From: an uncultured Blastocatellia bacterium
GTDB taxonomy: Bacteria; Acidobacteriota; Blastocatellia; HR10
Reading direction: 5' to 3'
NCBI GenBank assembly: GCA_937934295.1
Contig: CALHAI010000002.1
Coordinates: 1-64,000 of the forward strand
Length of the DNA stretch: 64,000 nt
The translations under genes and the position numbers were made by a program. How positions within the stretch are numbered: position 1 is the stretch's first letter; each line of letters starts with the position of its first letter. Below, piece after piece: positions 17,316-25,024 of this stretch. The notes below the pieces were generated by a model. That model searched no databases and was not told where the DNA came from. It saw only the letters and a program-made list of their open reading frames with translations.

Positions 17316-18623
17316 TCATGCGCGCGTCCCCTCAGGGTGAGGGGGTGACTGTGCGAGGCGCCCAAGCAACATCCACGCCGCGAGGGCGCCACATCCGCTC
17401 ACCAGAAGAAGAGGGATCACCAGGCCCGCTCCCCGGAGAGCGATGACCGAGATCGCCCAGAGAAAGCCCGCCAAGCGGAGGTCGGATTCGACCCGAAGGG
17501 AAACAAGCGACTTACTGCTCTCGAACCATTCGAAGCTCGGCATGCACGCCGCGATCACCTCCTTCCCGACGAGCACAACGGCTGCCAGCTCCCCTTGGCT
17601 CGCCCACAAAGCGAGGTGCTCAAGCCCTCGAACCACGACCCCGATCCCCATCTGGATGAGCACTCCCAGCAAGCCGCCCACTGCCAGAGCCAGAAAGAGG
17701 TATCCCACAGCACGTTTCCCATCACGGGCAAAGAGCAGATAAAGCCGATAGAGCGTTTGCCGGAACGTCCCTCCATCGGTCACGGCTAAGACTGGTCCGT
17801 AGACGAGGGTCGCGAGCACGCCCAAACCCGCCAGCATGACCCCAAGCGCCAGGAGAAACTGCGGGATGAAAAGGAGCGCCCAGAGTAAGCGCCCGCCCAC
17901 TCCAGTTCGCGCGAGCATCCCAAGAGCCAGCAGAATCAAGACCCCGACACCAGCGATCCCAGCAAAGAGTGCCGCCGGACCAACGATAGCCGGTAGCCGC
18001 CGGAGGATCCCCGAAGCTGGCGCCCACGGGAGCTGAAGACGCACCGCGACCTCGGCGATCCATGAAGCGGCGAGAACCGCCGAGGTCAAAGCAAAGATCA
18101 CGATGAACGCTCCCCATCCACCGATGCGCCACGCTGTGGCCAATCTCGGAGATTCCCCCGCGACATATGCGAGCAGATGGAAGACGGCGAAGAGCATCCA
18201 TCCGATCATTGCCCCAGTTCCGTATCCCAGGATCCGCCAGCGGTCAAAGAGGAATCGCAATGCGACTCTGGCGTCGGCCAATGTCATTGGGGAAATCGCC
18301 TTCGCTTCAGCGACCGAAACGGCTCCCTCCGCAACTTTCCCCTCTTCGCCAGACGGTGTCCCGTCGGACGATGTCGAAGTCGCTCGCTCCCGGCCTTCGC
18401 CAGGAGACTCAACGAGCTCTTCAAAAGCCCGCTTCGCCGCTTCTTCCTCACGGCGCGACAATTCCACGACAGAGACGTCCTCCTCTGCGGGTGGCGGAGG
18501 TTCGACCGACGGAATGATCGCGTGTGAGGCCAAAAGCCGATCGAGCGTGGAGGCACCACAGCTCGGGCAGAAAGGTGCTTTTTCGGGCAACGGAATGCCA
18601 CATTCCGAGCAGAACCGCACCAT
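17316..18623 (-). CDS. Zinc-ribbon polytopic membrane protein, function unknown
   Basis: 435 aa. The N-terminus is a zinc ribbon with two CxxC knuckles (FCSECG and FCPSCG), then a Ser/Glu-rich linker to about residue 125, then six or seven hydrophobic helices including a run of Gly-rich segments. No enzyme motif is visible. The start could also be GTG 18632, which overlaps the stop of the DUF350 gene (GTGA); I chose ATG 18623 because it gives the usual MxxFCSECG beginning. It follows the DUF350 gene directly, and a second zinc-ribbon membrane protein lies at 20786. Confidence 0.7.
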   Translation of the reverse strand: MVRFCSECGIPLPEKAPFCPSCGASTLDRLLASHAIIPSVEPPPPAEEDVSVVELSRREEEAAKRAFEELVESPGEGRERATSTSSDGTPSGEEGKVAEGAVSVAEAKAISPMTLADARVALRFLFDRWRILGYGTGAMIGWMLFAVFHLLAYVAGESPRLATAWRIGGWGAFIVIFALTSAVLAASWIAEVAVRLQLPWAPASGILRRLPAIVGPAALFAGIAGVGVLILLALGMLARTGVGGRLLWALLFIPQFLLALGVMLAGLGVLATLVYGPVLAVTDGGTFRQTLYRLYLLFARDGKRAVGYLFLALAVGGLLGVLIQMGIGVVVRGLEHLALWASQGELAAVVLVGKEVIAACMPSFEWFESSKSLVSLRVESDLRLAGFLWAISVIALRGAGLVIPLLLVSGCGALAAWMLLGRLAQSPPHPEGTRA

Positions 18624-18628
18624 ATCCC

Positions 18629-18901
18629 TCACGAGACGGCGGCCGCGATGATGATCGAAATCCCAATGATGATCCCGGCGACGACGATCCCGACCGCGAC
18701 ATTCTTATCTTCCACCAACTCCTTCCCCAACGAGAACGGCGTGATGAGATCGAAGATCAAATATCCGATGACCGAGAGGGCGATCCCCAAAAGCCCGTAT
18801 GTCGCTGTCGAGACCAGGTCCCAGATGTTCAGTTTCTCCGCGATCCGCGAAGCTTGAACGGCCAGCCCCACGAGCACCGCGTGCATCCCCACAATGTCCA
18901 T
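18629..18901 (-). CDS. DUF350 family small membrane protein
   Basis: 90 aa with two hydrophobic helices separated by FDLITPFSLGKELVEDKNVAV, the conserved loop of DUF350 proteins, then GIVVAGIIIGISIIIAAAV. Most DUF350 proteins have two such modules (four helices); this has one. The ATG at 18901 follows AAGGAGCGCGAGG. Its stop touches the start of the zinc-ribbon membrane gene, so the two are co-transcribed. Function of the family is unknown. Confidence 0.8.
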   Translation of the reverse strand: MDIVGMHAVLVGLAVQASRIAEKLNIWDLVSTATYGLLGIALSVIGYLIFDLITPFSLGKELVEDKNVAVGIVVAGIIIGISIIIAAAVS

Positions 18902-19098
18902 ACCTCGCGCTCCTTCCCCGCGTGAGCGGAAATCATCTCCGGCTCCCAGGCGGCAACGGCTCCTTCTCTTGCCGCGAAAAACGCTCACCGGAGGCCACCC
19001 TGAGACCTCCTCCGCGTGCGGCGAGGGTCGCCCGCGCTGGGCTGATGTCCGCGATCAGCGCGACGTTCCCCTTTCGAGGAGAGCCTCGAGCCAGCCGC

Positions 19099-19326
19099 TC
19101 AGCCTCGAGTGATGCTGATCTCCTCCTCTTTGCCGCGTGTGAAGAACCAGATCAGAATGCACACCATGGCGATGATGACCAACGTGATCCATACCCACTG
19201 GCTCACGTGCCCTTCGTCCGTTGGATTCGGCGCCGCCTTCCACTTGAAGAAGTACACCATGGAGAGAATGAGACACACTGCGGTGACGATCCACAGGGCC
19301 GCATCTATGATCGCTTTCTTCCTCAT
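19099..19326 (-). CDS. 75-residue membrane protein, function unknown
   Basis: Two helices (about residues 7-25 and 44-62) joined by KWKAAPNPTDEGHVSQW, ending in a charged tail RGKEEEISITRG. ATG 19326 is preceded by AAGGAGGGGGG. I do not recognise a family. A 197-base gap separates it from the DUF350 gene downstream, in which I see no gene. Confidence 0.6.
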   Translation of the reverse strand: MRKKAIIDAALWIVTAVCLILSMVYFFKWKAAPNPTDEGHVSQWVWITLVIIAMVCILIWFFTRGKEEEISITRG

Positions 19327-19487
19327 AAGCCCCCCTCCTTGCGTGACTCTCTCTTTCCTAAGGGGCGGAGAGAGCGAGTGCAGCACGGAGCACCGGTCTC
19401 TCAACGCTCCCTCCGGCGATCGCCTTGGGCATATCGTCAACCGCTCACAGAGACCGCATCCCCCGCCGAGGAAGGCAAGAGGTCGCT

Positions 19488-20345
19488 TCAGGCGTTCAAG
19501 AGGACGTTATCGCTCAGTCGCACCTTCCCGACGAAAGCCGCCACCATCACCAGAGCCGGACGGTCTTCCAGAAGCGGAATCGGTTCCAACGTCTCACCGT
19601 CTACGATGGAGAGATACTCGATGCGGATCGTCGGGTGCGCCTCGATCATCTCGCGCATCGCCTTGAGGATGTTCGCCGTATTGCGCTCTCCGGCGGCCAC
19701 CAGCACTTGGGCTTTCTCCAGTGCTTGCGGGAGCACGCGCGCTGACTGCCGCTCACGCTCGGTGAGCCGCTCATTCTCCAGAGCGACAGCCAGCCCATCG
19801 GCGTCCCGTACGATCGGGCAGGTGACGATCTCGACATCCACATGGAGGTCTCGCACCATCCGACGCACGATCGCGACCAGCTGCGCATCCTTCCATCCGA
19901 AGACGACGAACTGCGGATGGATGATGTTGAAGAGAATCACAAGATAGGTCGTCAATCGGACGAAATGTTCCGGATGGGTCGCCCCATAGAGCCGCTCACT
20001 CAGTCCCCGAACGACGACCTCCGTGCACGCTCCCTCAGCGAAAAGCTCTTCCCGCGATGGAGCGAAGACGTAGTGGATGCCCAAAGGCGAGAGCACCTCG
20101 ACGTCGTCGGAGAGATACCGTGCGCGCCGCTCTCCGCGACGCTCTCCCTCGGGCTTCTCCCCCTCCAGAAGTGAGGGGGCGATCGCGACGACAAGGACCT
20201 CCGCCAGCTCATGCGCGCGGCGGATGAGACTCAGATGCCCTTCGTGCAAACGCCCGGCCGTCGGGATCAGTGCAATGGTTCGCCCCTCAGCCCGACACTT
20301 CCGAGCGACTATGTGCATGCGCGCGGCGCTCTTGATCACCTCCAT
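19488..20345 (-). CDS. panC: Divergent pantoate--beta-alanine ligase (PanC-like)
   Basis: 285 aa, the normal length. PanC condenses pantoate and beta-alanine with ATP. The fold is recognisable end to end: IPTAGRLHEGHLSLI holds the HxxH nucleotide motif (His34, His37), followed by YGATHPEHFVRLTT, FGWKDAQLVAIVRRMVRD and a normal C-terminal domain. Two active-site regions are altered: the usual FVNPxQF segment, which supplies a pantoate-binding Gln, reads APSLLEGEK, and the usual SSRN loop reads ALEN. PTMG is PTAG. It may be an inactive or re-purposed paralogue. Start ATG 20345 follows GGAG and a strong promoter. No panB or panD nearby. Confidence 0.75.
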   Translation of the reverse strand: MEVIKSAARMHIVARKCRAEGRTIALIPTAGRLHEGHLSLIRRAHELAEVLVVAIAPSLLEGEKPEGERRGERRARYLSDDVEVLSPLGIHYVFAPSREELFAEGACTEVVVRGLSERLYGATHPEHFVRLTTYLVILFNIIHPQFVVFGWKDAQLVAIVRRMVRDLHVDVEIVTCPIVRDADGLAVALENERLTERERQSARVLPQALEKAQVLVAAGERNTANILKAMREMIEAHPTIRIEYLSIVDGETLEPIPLLEDRPALVMVAAFVGKVRLSDNVLLNA

Positions 20346-20360
20346 CGCTCCGCCAGGCGT

Positions 20361-20388
20361 ATTATAGGTGAAATCGCCGACGGATCAA
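20361..20388 (-). promoter_or_regulatory. Promoter of the panC-like gene
   Basis: Minus strand: TTGATC (20388-20383), 16-base spacer, TATAAT (20366-20361). The expected start leaves a short leader before ATG 20345. Confidence 0.6.
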
Positions 20389-20419
20389 ACCCCGCGCTCG
20401 GTGAGCCAACGACGTCTCC

Positions 20420-20447
20420 TTTACTGAATGGGCGGATGTGCTATGAT
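20420..20447 (+). promoter_or_regulatory. Candidate promoter for the FmdB-type zinc-ribbon gene
   Basis: TTTACT (20420-20425), 16-base spacer, TATGAT (20442-20447), diverging from the panC promoter. Leader of about 85 bases to ATG 20541. Confidence 0.4.
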
Positions 20448-20540
20448 GATAATGGCCGCGTGACTTCGCTCCACATCGGAGCGAATGGGGAAGCGGCCAT
20501 GCCGGATGGGGACAGCGAATCATATGCGAGGAGGTGAGCT

Positions 20541-20705
20541 ATGCCGGTCTACGAGTACCGCTGCACGCAATGCAATCGAAAGTTCACGGTGACGATGAGC
20601 ATTGCCGAGTATGAGAAGAAGAAGGTGAAATGCCCGAAGTGCGGGAGCCGGAAGGTCGAACAACAACCGGCGGCTTTCTACGCCGTGACCTCAAAGAAGA
20701 GCTGA
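20541..20705 (+). CDS. FmdB-family small zinc-ribbon protein
   Basis: 54 aa beginning MPVYEYRCTQCNRKF, the hallmark of the FmdB putative regulatory family, with two CxxC pairs (CTQC and CPKC) that should bind one zinc. Rich in Lys at the end. ATG 20541 follows a strong GGAGGTGAG. Biochemical role of the family is not established. The neighbouring downstream gene also starts with a zinc ribbon. Confidence 0.85.
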   Translation: MPVYEYRCTQCNRKFTVTMSIAEYEKKKVKCPKCGSRKVEQQPAAFYAVTSKKS

Positions 20706-20785
20706 GGCGCGTGAGCGAGGCGGGACGAAATGCCCTTTTGCCGAAAGCAGGGACTATGCGTGGATGAGCCGGTGATGGAGCGCGA

Positions 20786-21625
20786 ATGATCACATGCCCG
20801 AAATGCGGAATGGAGTCGGCGGAGACGGCGCGCTTTTGTCGCCGATGCGGAGCGCGCTTGGTGGAGCCCTCCAGGGAGGAAACCCCGACACAAATCCTGG
20901 AGACTCCGCCAACTGGGTCTCTGGAGTCGCGACCGACCGGCCCGGCCTATCTTCCCCCTGCGATCTCCCCGCGCCCGCCCGCGCCGACGGACGTTCGCGT
21001 GGACGTCGGACGGTGGCTCTCCGAAGGATGGGCACTCTTCACCCGCCAGTGGCCGACGTTTGTGCTCGCCACGTTGGTCGCCGGTTTCCTCTCCCTGGTG
21101 ACGCTCACCATCACGACCGGACCGTTCCTGCTCGGCCTCTATTTCATGGCCTTTCAAGTCATGCGCGGGGAGAAGATCCAATTGGGCGATCTCTTCAAAG
21201 GGTTCGAGCAATTCGGGCTCGCTTTCTTGGCCTGGATCATCGGAGCCTTCATTCACCTGTCGCTCGGTGGGCTCACCGAACATGCCCCGCTCATGGGATT
21301 GGTCTCGCTCGCCTTCTCCCCATTGGCGTTCGCGCTGTTCGCCTTCGTCTATCCGCTGATCCTCGACCGCAAGATGGACATCGCCGCGGCGTTGAACGAG
21401 GCTTGGCGCATTGTCGTTTCGCGCCAATGGGTGATGTTCTGGGTCCTCGGTGTGGTCTTCATGTTGATCCTGACGGCGGGCCTCCTCGGATGCGGAGTCG
21501 GTGTGTGCATCACAGCCCCTTGGATCATCTGCGCGGCGGCGGCCGCCTACCGGGACATCTTCAGCGTGCGCTCCTGGCCACCGGAGCCTCTCTCCCCTCC
21601 CTTTGAGAAATGGGATTCTCGCTGA
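20786..21625 (+). CDS. Zinc-ribbon membrane protein, function unknown
   Basis: 279 aa. N-terminal zinc ribbon (CPKCG and CRRCG), a Pro/Thr-rich linker to about residue 70, then five or six hydrophobic helices with RVDVGRWLSEGWALF before the first helix and an amphipathic ALNEAWRIV segment before the last pair, a pattern seen in DUF975/GlpQ-membrane-domain-like proteins. No catalytic residues identified. Architecture parallels the protein at 17316-18623. Confidence 0.7.
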   Translation: MITCPKCGMESAETARFCRRCGARLVEPSREETPTQILETPPTGSLESRPTGPAYLPPAISPRPPAPTDVRVDVGRWLSEGWALFTRQWPTFVLATLVAGFLSLVTLTITTGPFLLGLYFMAFQVMRGEKIQLGDLFKGFEQFGLAFLAWIIGAFIHLSLGGLTEHAPLMGLVSLAFSPLAFALFAFVYPLILDRKMDIAAALNEAWRIVVSRQWVMFWVLGVVFMLILTAGLLGCGVGVCITAPWIICAAAAAYRDIFSVRSWPPEPLSPPFEKWDSR

Positions 21626-21656
21626 GGCGTGAACTCGCGCACCCTCACGCCCCTGA

Positions 21657-23507
21657 TCAGTGACCGAACTCCAATTGCCCTGTCTCTTCCCCCGAAGAAG
21701 GGTGGGACGCCGCGAAATGTTCGACGATCCGACGCGCGAGCTGTTCGCCGACGAACGGCCGTAACTCCTCGACCGTCGCGCGCCGGATGCGCGCGATGCT
21801 CCCGAAGTTCCGCAACAGCATCCCCTTTCGCCTCTCCCCGATTCCAGGGACCGCCAGCAATTCCGAGGCGAAGTCGCGTTGCCGCCGACGCCGCCGATGA
21901 AACGTCACCGCGAAGCGATGGGCTTCGTCGCGAATCATCTGAATCAGGTGCAACACCGGCGAATGGCGATCGAGGACGAGTGGCTCCGCCCGCCCCTTAA
22001 CGTAGAGGAGCTCTTCCCTCTTGGCGAGAGCGGCAACCGGAAGCGTTGCGAGACGCAGCTCTTCAAGCGCTTCCAGTGCGGCGTGCAGTTGCCCGCGTCC
22101 CCCGTCAATGAGCACGAGATCCGGAAGCGGACGCGCCTCACGAAGCACGCGGGCGTAGCGCCGATGGACGACTTCCCGAAGGGCTCCGTAGTCGTCCCCC
22201 TCGCGCGCCGTCTTCACGATGTAGTGGCGGTACTCACTCTTGCACATCGCTCCGTTCTCGCACACGACGAGCGAGGCGACCATCTCCGCCCCCTGCAGAT
22301 GCGAGACGTCAAATGCCTCGATACGCTGAGGCGGTTGCTGCAGCTCCAGGACGCGCGCCAATTCCTCCAGCACCTGAGACATCTCCGGACGCCACACGCG
22401 AAAGCGCTCTTCGAACGCGAGCTTCGCATTCTGCACGGCGAGCGCGACCAACTCCCGTTTCACCCCCCGCTTCGGCTCCACGATACGCACGCGCCGCCCC
22501 TTCTTCGCGCTCAGCCATCGCTCGATCAATCGGCGATCCTCCACCGCGCACGGCAGGACAATCTCCGCCGGGACGTAATCGCCCGCCTCGTAGTACTGCA
22601 CGAGCACCTGCGCGAGGAAGCGCCCGAGATCCCCCGGCGGCAGTTCCTCCCAATAGAAATCGCGCTTGCCGACGATCTTCCCCTCGCGCATGGTGAAGAG
22701 ATAGAGCGCCAGACGCCGCCCATCCGTATGAAGGCCGAAGATGTCCGCATCCACCTCAGTCGTGAGCGCCATCTTCTGCTCCTCACCGAGCCGCTCGACG
22801 ACGTGAAGGAGATCGCGATATCGAGCTGCCGCCTCGAATCGTAGCTCCTCGGCCGCTCGCTCCATGCGTTCGCGCAAGCTCCGAGCGAGATCGCGATTCT
22901 TCCCCTCTAGGAACAGGCGCACATCGCGCACCGCTTCCCAATATTGATCACGACCGAAAAGCCCCTCCACACACGGCCCCAGACATCGCTTGATTTGATG
23001 CTGCAAGCAGGGCCGCCCTTTTCGCCGATAGGTGTGGAAGACGTCGTCCGAACAGGGACGCAATCGGAACTCCCGCTGGATCAGATCCAGCACCTGGTCC
23101 GCGAGGGATGCGGGCAGATACGGACCGAAATAGAGCGCACCATCGCGCTCGATCCTCCGCACTTTCACGACGCGCGGGAACGGCTCGTTGATCGTCAACT
23201 TCAGATGCGGATAGTGCTTATCGTCCTTGAGGAGGGCATTGAAGCGCGGTTGATGTTGCTTGATGAGATGGCTCTCCAGGATGAGCGCCTCGACCTCCGT
23301 ATCGGTGACGATGTATTCGAGATCCGCGATATGGGCGACCAGCTCCGACGTCTTCACGTCTTGCCAACGCGACGATTGGAAATACTGGCGCACGCGATGG
23401 CGCAGGTTCTTCGCCTTCCCGATGTAGATGACCTCTCCGGCGCTATCGCGGTAGAGATAGCACCCCGGAGCTTCGGGGAGCCGTCGGATCTTCTCCGCCA
23501 GCGTCAT
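21657..23507 (-). CDS. uvrC: Excinuclease ABC subunit C (UvrC)
   Basis: 616 aa. Makes both incisions in nucleotide-excision repair with UvrA/UvrB. Domains in order: GIY-YIG nuclease (GCYLYRDSAGEVIYIGKAKNL, residues 14-91), the Cys-rich CLQHQIKRCLGPC segment, a UVR UvrB-binding motif near residue 205, the RNase H-like 5' incision domain (EAFDVSHLQG, VLIDGGRGQL) and tandem helix-hairpin-helix at the C-terminus (LLAVPGIGERRKGMLLRNFGS). Starts at ATG 23507, overlapping the ZIP gene stop (ATGA); the frame is open for 226 more codons upstream, but that part is an out-of-frame reading of the ZIP gene. Confidence 0.95.
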   Translation of the reverse strand: MTLAEKIRRLPEAPGCYLYRDSAGEVIYIGKAKNLRHRVRQYFQSSRWQDVKTSELVAHIADLEYIVTDTEVEALILESHLIKQHQPRFNALLKDDKHYPHLKLTINEPFPRVVKVRRIERDGALYFGPYLPASLADQVLDLIQREFRLRPCSDDVFHTYRRKGRPCLQHQIKRCLGPCVEGLFGRDQYWEAVRDVRLFLEGKNRDLARSLRERMERAAEELRFEAAARYRDLLHVVERLGEEQKMALTTEVDADIFGLHTDGRRLALYLFTMREGKIVGKRDFYWEELPPGDLGRFLAQVLVQYYEAGDYVPAEIVLPCAVEDRRLIERWLSAKKGRRVRIVEPKRGVKRELVALAVQNAKLAFEERFRVWRPEMSQVLEELARVLELQQPPQRIEAFDVSHLQGAEMVASLVVCENGAMCKSEYRHYIVKTAREGDDYGALREVVHRRYARVLREARPLPDLVLIDGGRGQLHAALEALEELRLATLPVAALAKREELLYVKGRAEPLVLDRHSPVLHLIQMIRDEAHRFAVTFHRRRRRQRDFASELLAVPGIGERRKGMLLRNFGSIARIRRATVEELRPFVGEQLARRIVEHFAASHPSSGEETGQLEFGH

Positions 23508-24250
23508 CGCCAGATCGCCTCGAGCGCTTTCTCGGTCATATAATAGAGCGCAACGCCCAGGAAGACAACGAGCGAGAAGGCGCTGCGATTCTCCCGATTG
23601 ATCTCCGGGATCAGGTCCGAAGCCGCGACATAGAGCGTCACGCCAGCCGAAAGCGGTAGGGCGTAGGGGACTGTTCCCCGCGCAGCGCTCATGAGAGCCA
23701 ACCCAAGAAGCGTCGCCGCCGCTACCCCAACACTGGCCCATCGCGCGGCGCGCGGCGAGCGACCCGAGGCGAGCAGAATTGAGGCGACCGTGAATCCCTC
23801 CGGGAGCTTGTGCAAGAAGATCGCGACGAAGATGAGGAGGCCTAGCCGATGCTCCACATGAAACCCGGCGGCAATGGCGACGCCGTCGAAAAACGCATGC
23901 AAGGCCACGCCGCCGATCGCCGTCCAAACGACATGCCGCTTCACGAGTGCCTCGGCGTGCGTCTCCTCCCCGAAGTGAAAATGCGAGGCCACCGTGTGCT
24001 CGAACAGCTGGATGAGCAAATATCCGGCGAGCACGAGAATCAGCGGTGCTGTCGAACGCCCACGCCAGAGATCCAGATCGAGGCTCGTCGGAATCACCTT
24101 CAGGAAGACGGCTGCCAAAAGGAATCCGGCCCCCAACGCCAGGAGATACGAGAGAATGGATCGGCGAAGAATCGGACGCGGCCACGTCACCCAGAATCCC
24201 CCCACAATGTTGGCGAGCGCCGCCACGCCTCCAAAGAGTATCGCCTCCAT
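23504..24250 (-). CDS. ZIP-family divalent metal transporter
   Basis: 248 aa with eight predicted helices. The two metal-site helices are clear: HAFFDGVAIAAGF and HKLPEGFTVASILL, together with a His-rich loop HTVASHFHFGEETHAE between helices 3 and 4. Imports Zn2+, Fe2+ or related ions. Its stop overlaps the UvrC start, an incidental pairing. The Spy-like gene that diverges upstream could be linked by metal stress, but that is inference. Confidence 0.88.
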   Translation of the reverse strand: MEAILFGGVAALANIVGGFWVTWPRPILRRSILSYLLALGAGFLLAAVFLKVIPTSLDLDLWRGRSTAPLILVLAGYLLIQLFEHTVASHFHFGEETHAEALVKRHVVWTAIGGVALHAFFDGVAIAAGFHVEHRLGLLIFVAIFLHKLPEGFTVASILLASGRSPRAARWASVGVAAATLLGLALMSAARGTVPYALPLSAGVTLYVAASDLIPEINRENRSAFSLVVFLGVALYYMTEKALEAIWR

Positions 24251-24332
24251 CGGTTCCCCCTAACGCCCGCTCACGGACAACAAACTCAAAAGTATATCTC
24301 CCGCCTCAATGATCTCCAACGAGTCGAGGCGC

Positions 24333-24346
24333 AAGTTTCCAAACTT
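24333..24346. repeat. Inverted repeat AAGTTT-CC-AAACTT upstream of the Spy-like gene
   Basis: Perfect 6-bp arms around CC. The same palindrome, one base longer on each arm, occurs at 63211-63226 before the DUF1800 gene. Possible shared operator. Confidence 0.5.
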
Positions 24347-24452
24347 TTTCTGCCGAAGCGTCATCATAAGAGGTGGGAACGGTCGCGCCGCGAAAAGAGC
24401 GCCGACCGATCCACCAATGACGGTGAGAATGCACGGTAAGGAGGGAGAGGCG

Positions 24453-24917
24453 ATGCGAGGAAAAATGATCCGGATCCTCGGCCTTGCGCTTCTGTCGCTC
24501 GCATGGGGGGGTGGAGCGATATGGGCGCAGCATCCGGCTGAGCTGCTGCGTTTGAGAGAGCAGCTCGGGCTCACGCCGGAACAGATCGCGCGCATTCAAG
24601 AGCGGCTCCGGGCCCATCGGAACGAAGTCTTCCCGTTGCAGCAGGAGCTGCGGGCGAAGACCCACGAACTGCGCAACGCGTTGGATGCTCCTCAACCCGA
24701 TGCGACGACGATCGGACGACTCCTTCTGGAACGCCGCGCGCTGCAACGGCAGCTCCAGGAGAAACAGCAGAAGCTGCGCGCGGATCTCGAGGCCATGCTC
24801 ACGCCGGAGCAGAAGCAGCGGCTGACCGAATGGCGACAGACACGCCCGCCGCTACGCCCGCACCGATGGGGGCCTGCGGGCGCCCAGATCGGAAGGCCGC
24901 TTGGCCCTCCTCGATAA
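24453..24917 (+). CDS. Spy/CpxP-like periplasmic LTxxQ protein
   Basis: 154 aa. Signal peptide (MIRILGLALLSLAWGGGAIWAQ), then a wholly helical mature part with two LTPEQ motifs (LGLTPEQIARIQERL and MLTPEQKQRLTEW), the defining mark of Spy/CpxP/zinc-resistance-associated proteins. These act as periplasmic chaperones or stress sensors. ATG 24453 follows GGAGGGAGAGG; the frame is open upstream but lacks support. A second member is at 57219-57632. Confidence 0.82.
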   Translation: MRGKMIRILGLALLSLAWGGGAIWAQHPAELLRLREQLGLTPEQIARIQERLRAHRNEVFPLQQELRAKTHELRNALDAPQPDATTIGRLLLERRALQRQLQEKQQKLRADLEAMLTPEQKQRLTEWRQTRPPLRPHRWGPAGAQIGRPLGPPR

Positions 24918-24940
24918 GTCGCGAAGTCGAGCCCTGCGGG

Positions 24941-24973
24941 AGCACCCGGCGATGGAGGACGTCGCCGGGTGCT
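24941..24973 (+). terminator. Strong hairpin after the Spy-like gene
   Basis: A perfect 12-bp stem AGCACCCGGCGA/TCGCCGGGTGCT with a 9-base loop, 24 bases after the stop. There is no T tract on the plus strand, so it may be a transcript-end stabiliser rather than a classic intrinsic terminator. Confidence 0.5.
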
Positions 24974-25024
24974 TCCATCCCCAATAGCCACTAAGGGAGG
25001 AATTCCCGGCTATTCGTATTCGCC

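Noticed and set aside
23508-24185. 226-codon N-terminal extension in frame with UvrC
   Set aside because: It overlaps the ZIP transporter gene in another frame, its translation has no UvrC similarity, and ATG 23507 gives the exact UvrC N-terminus.
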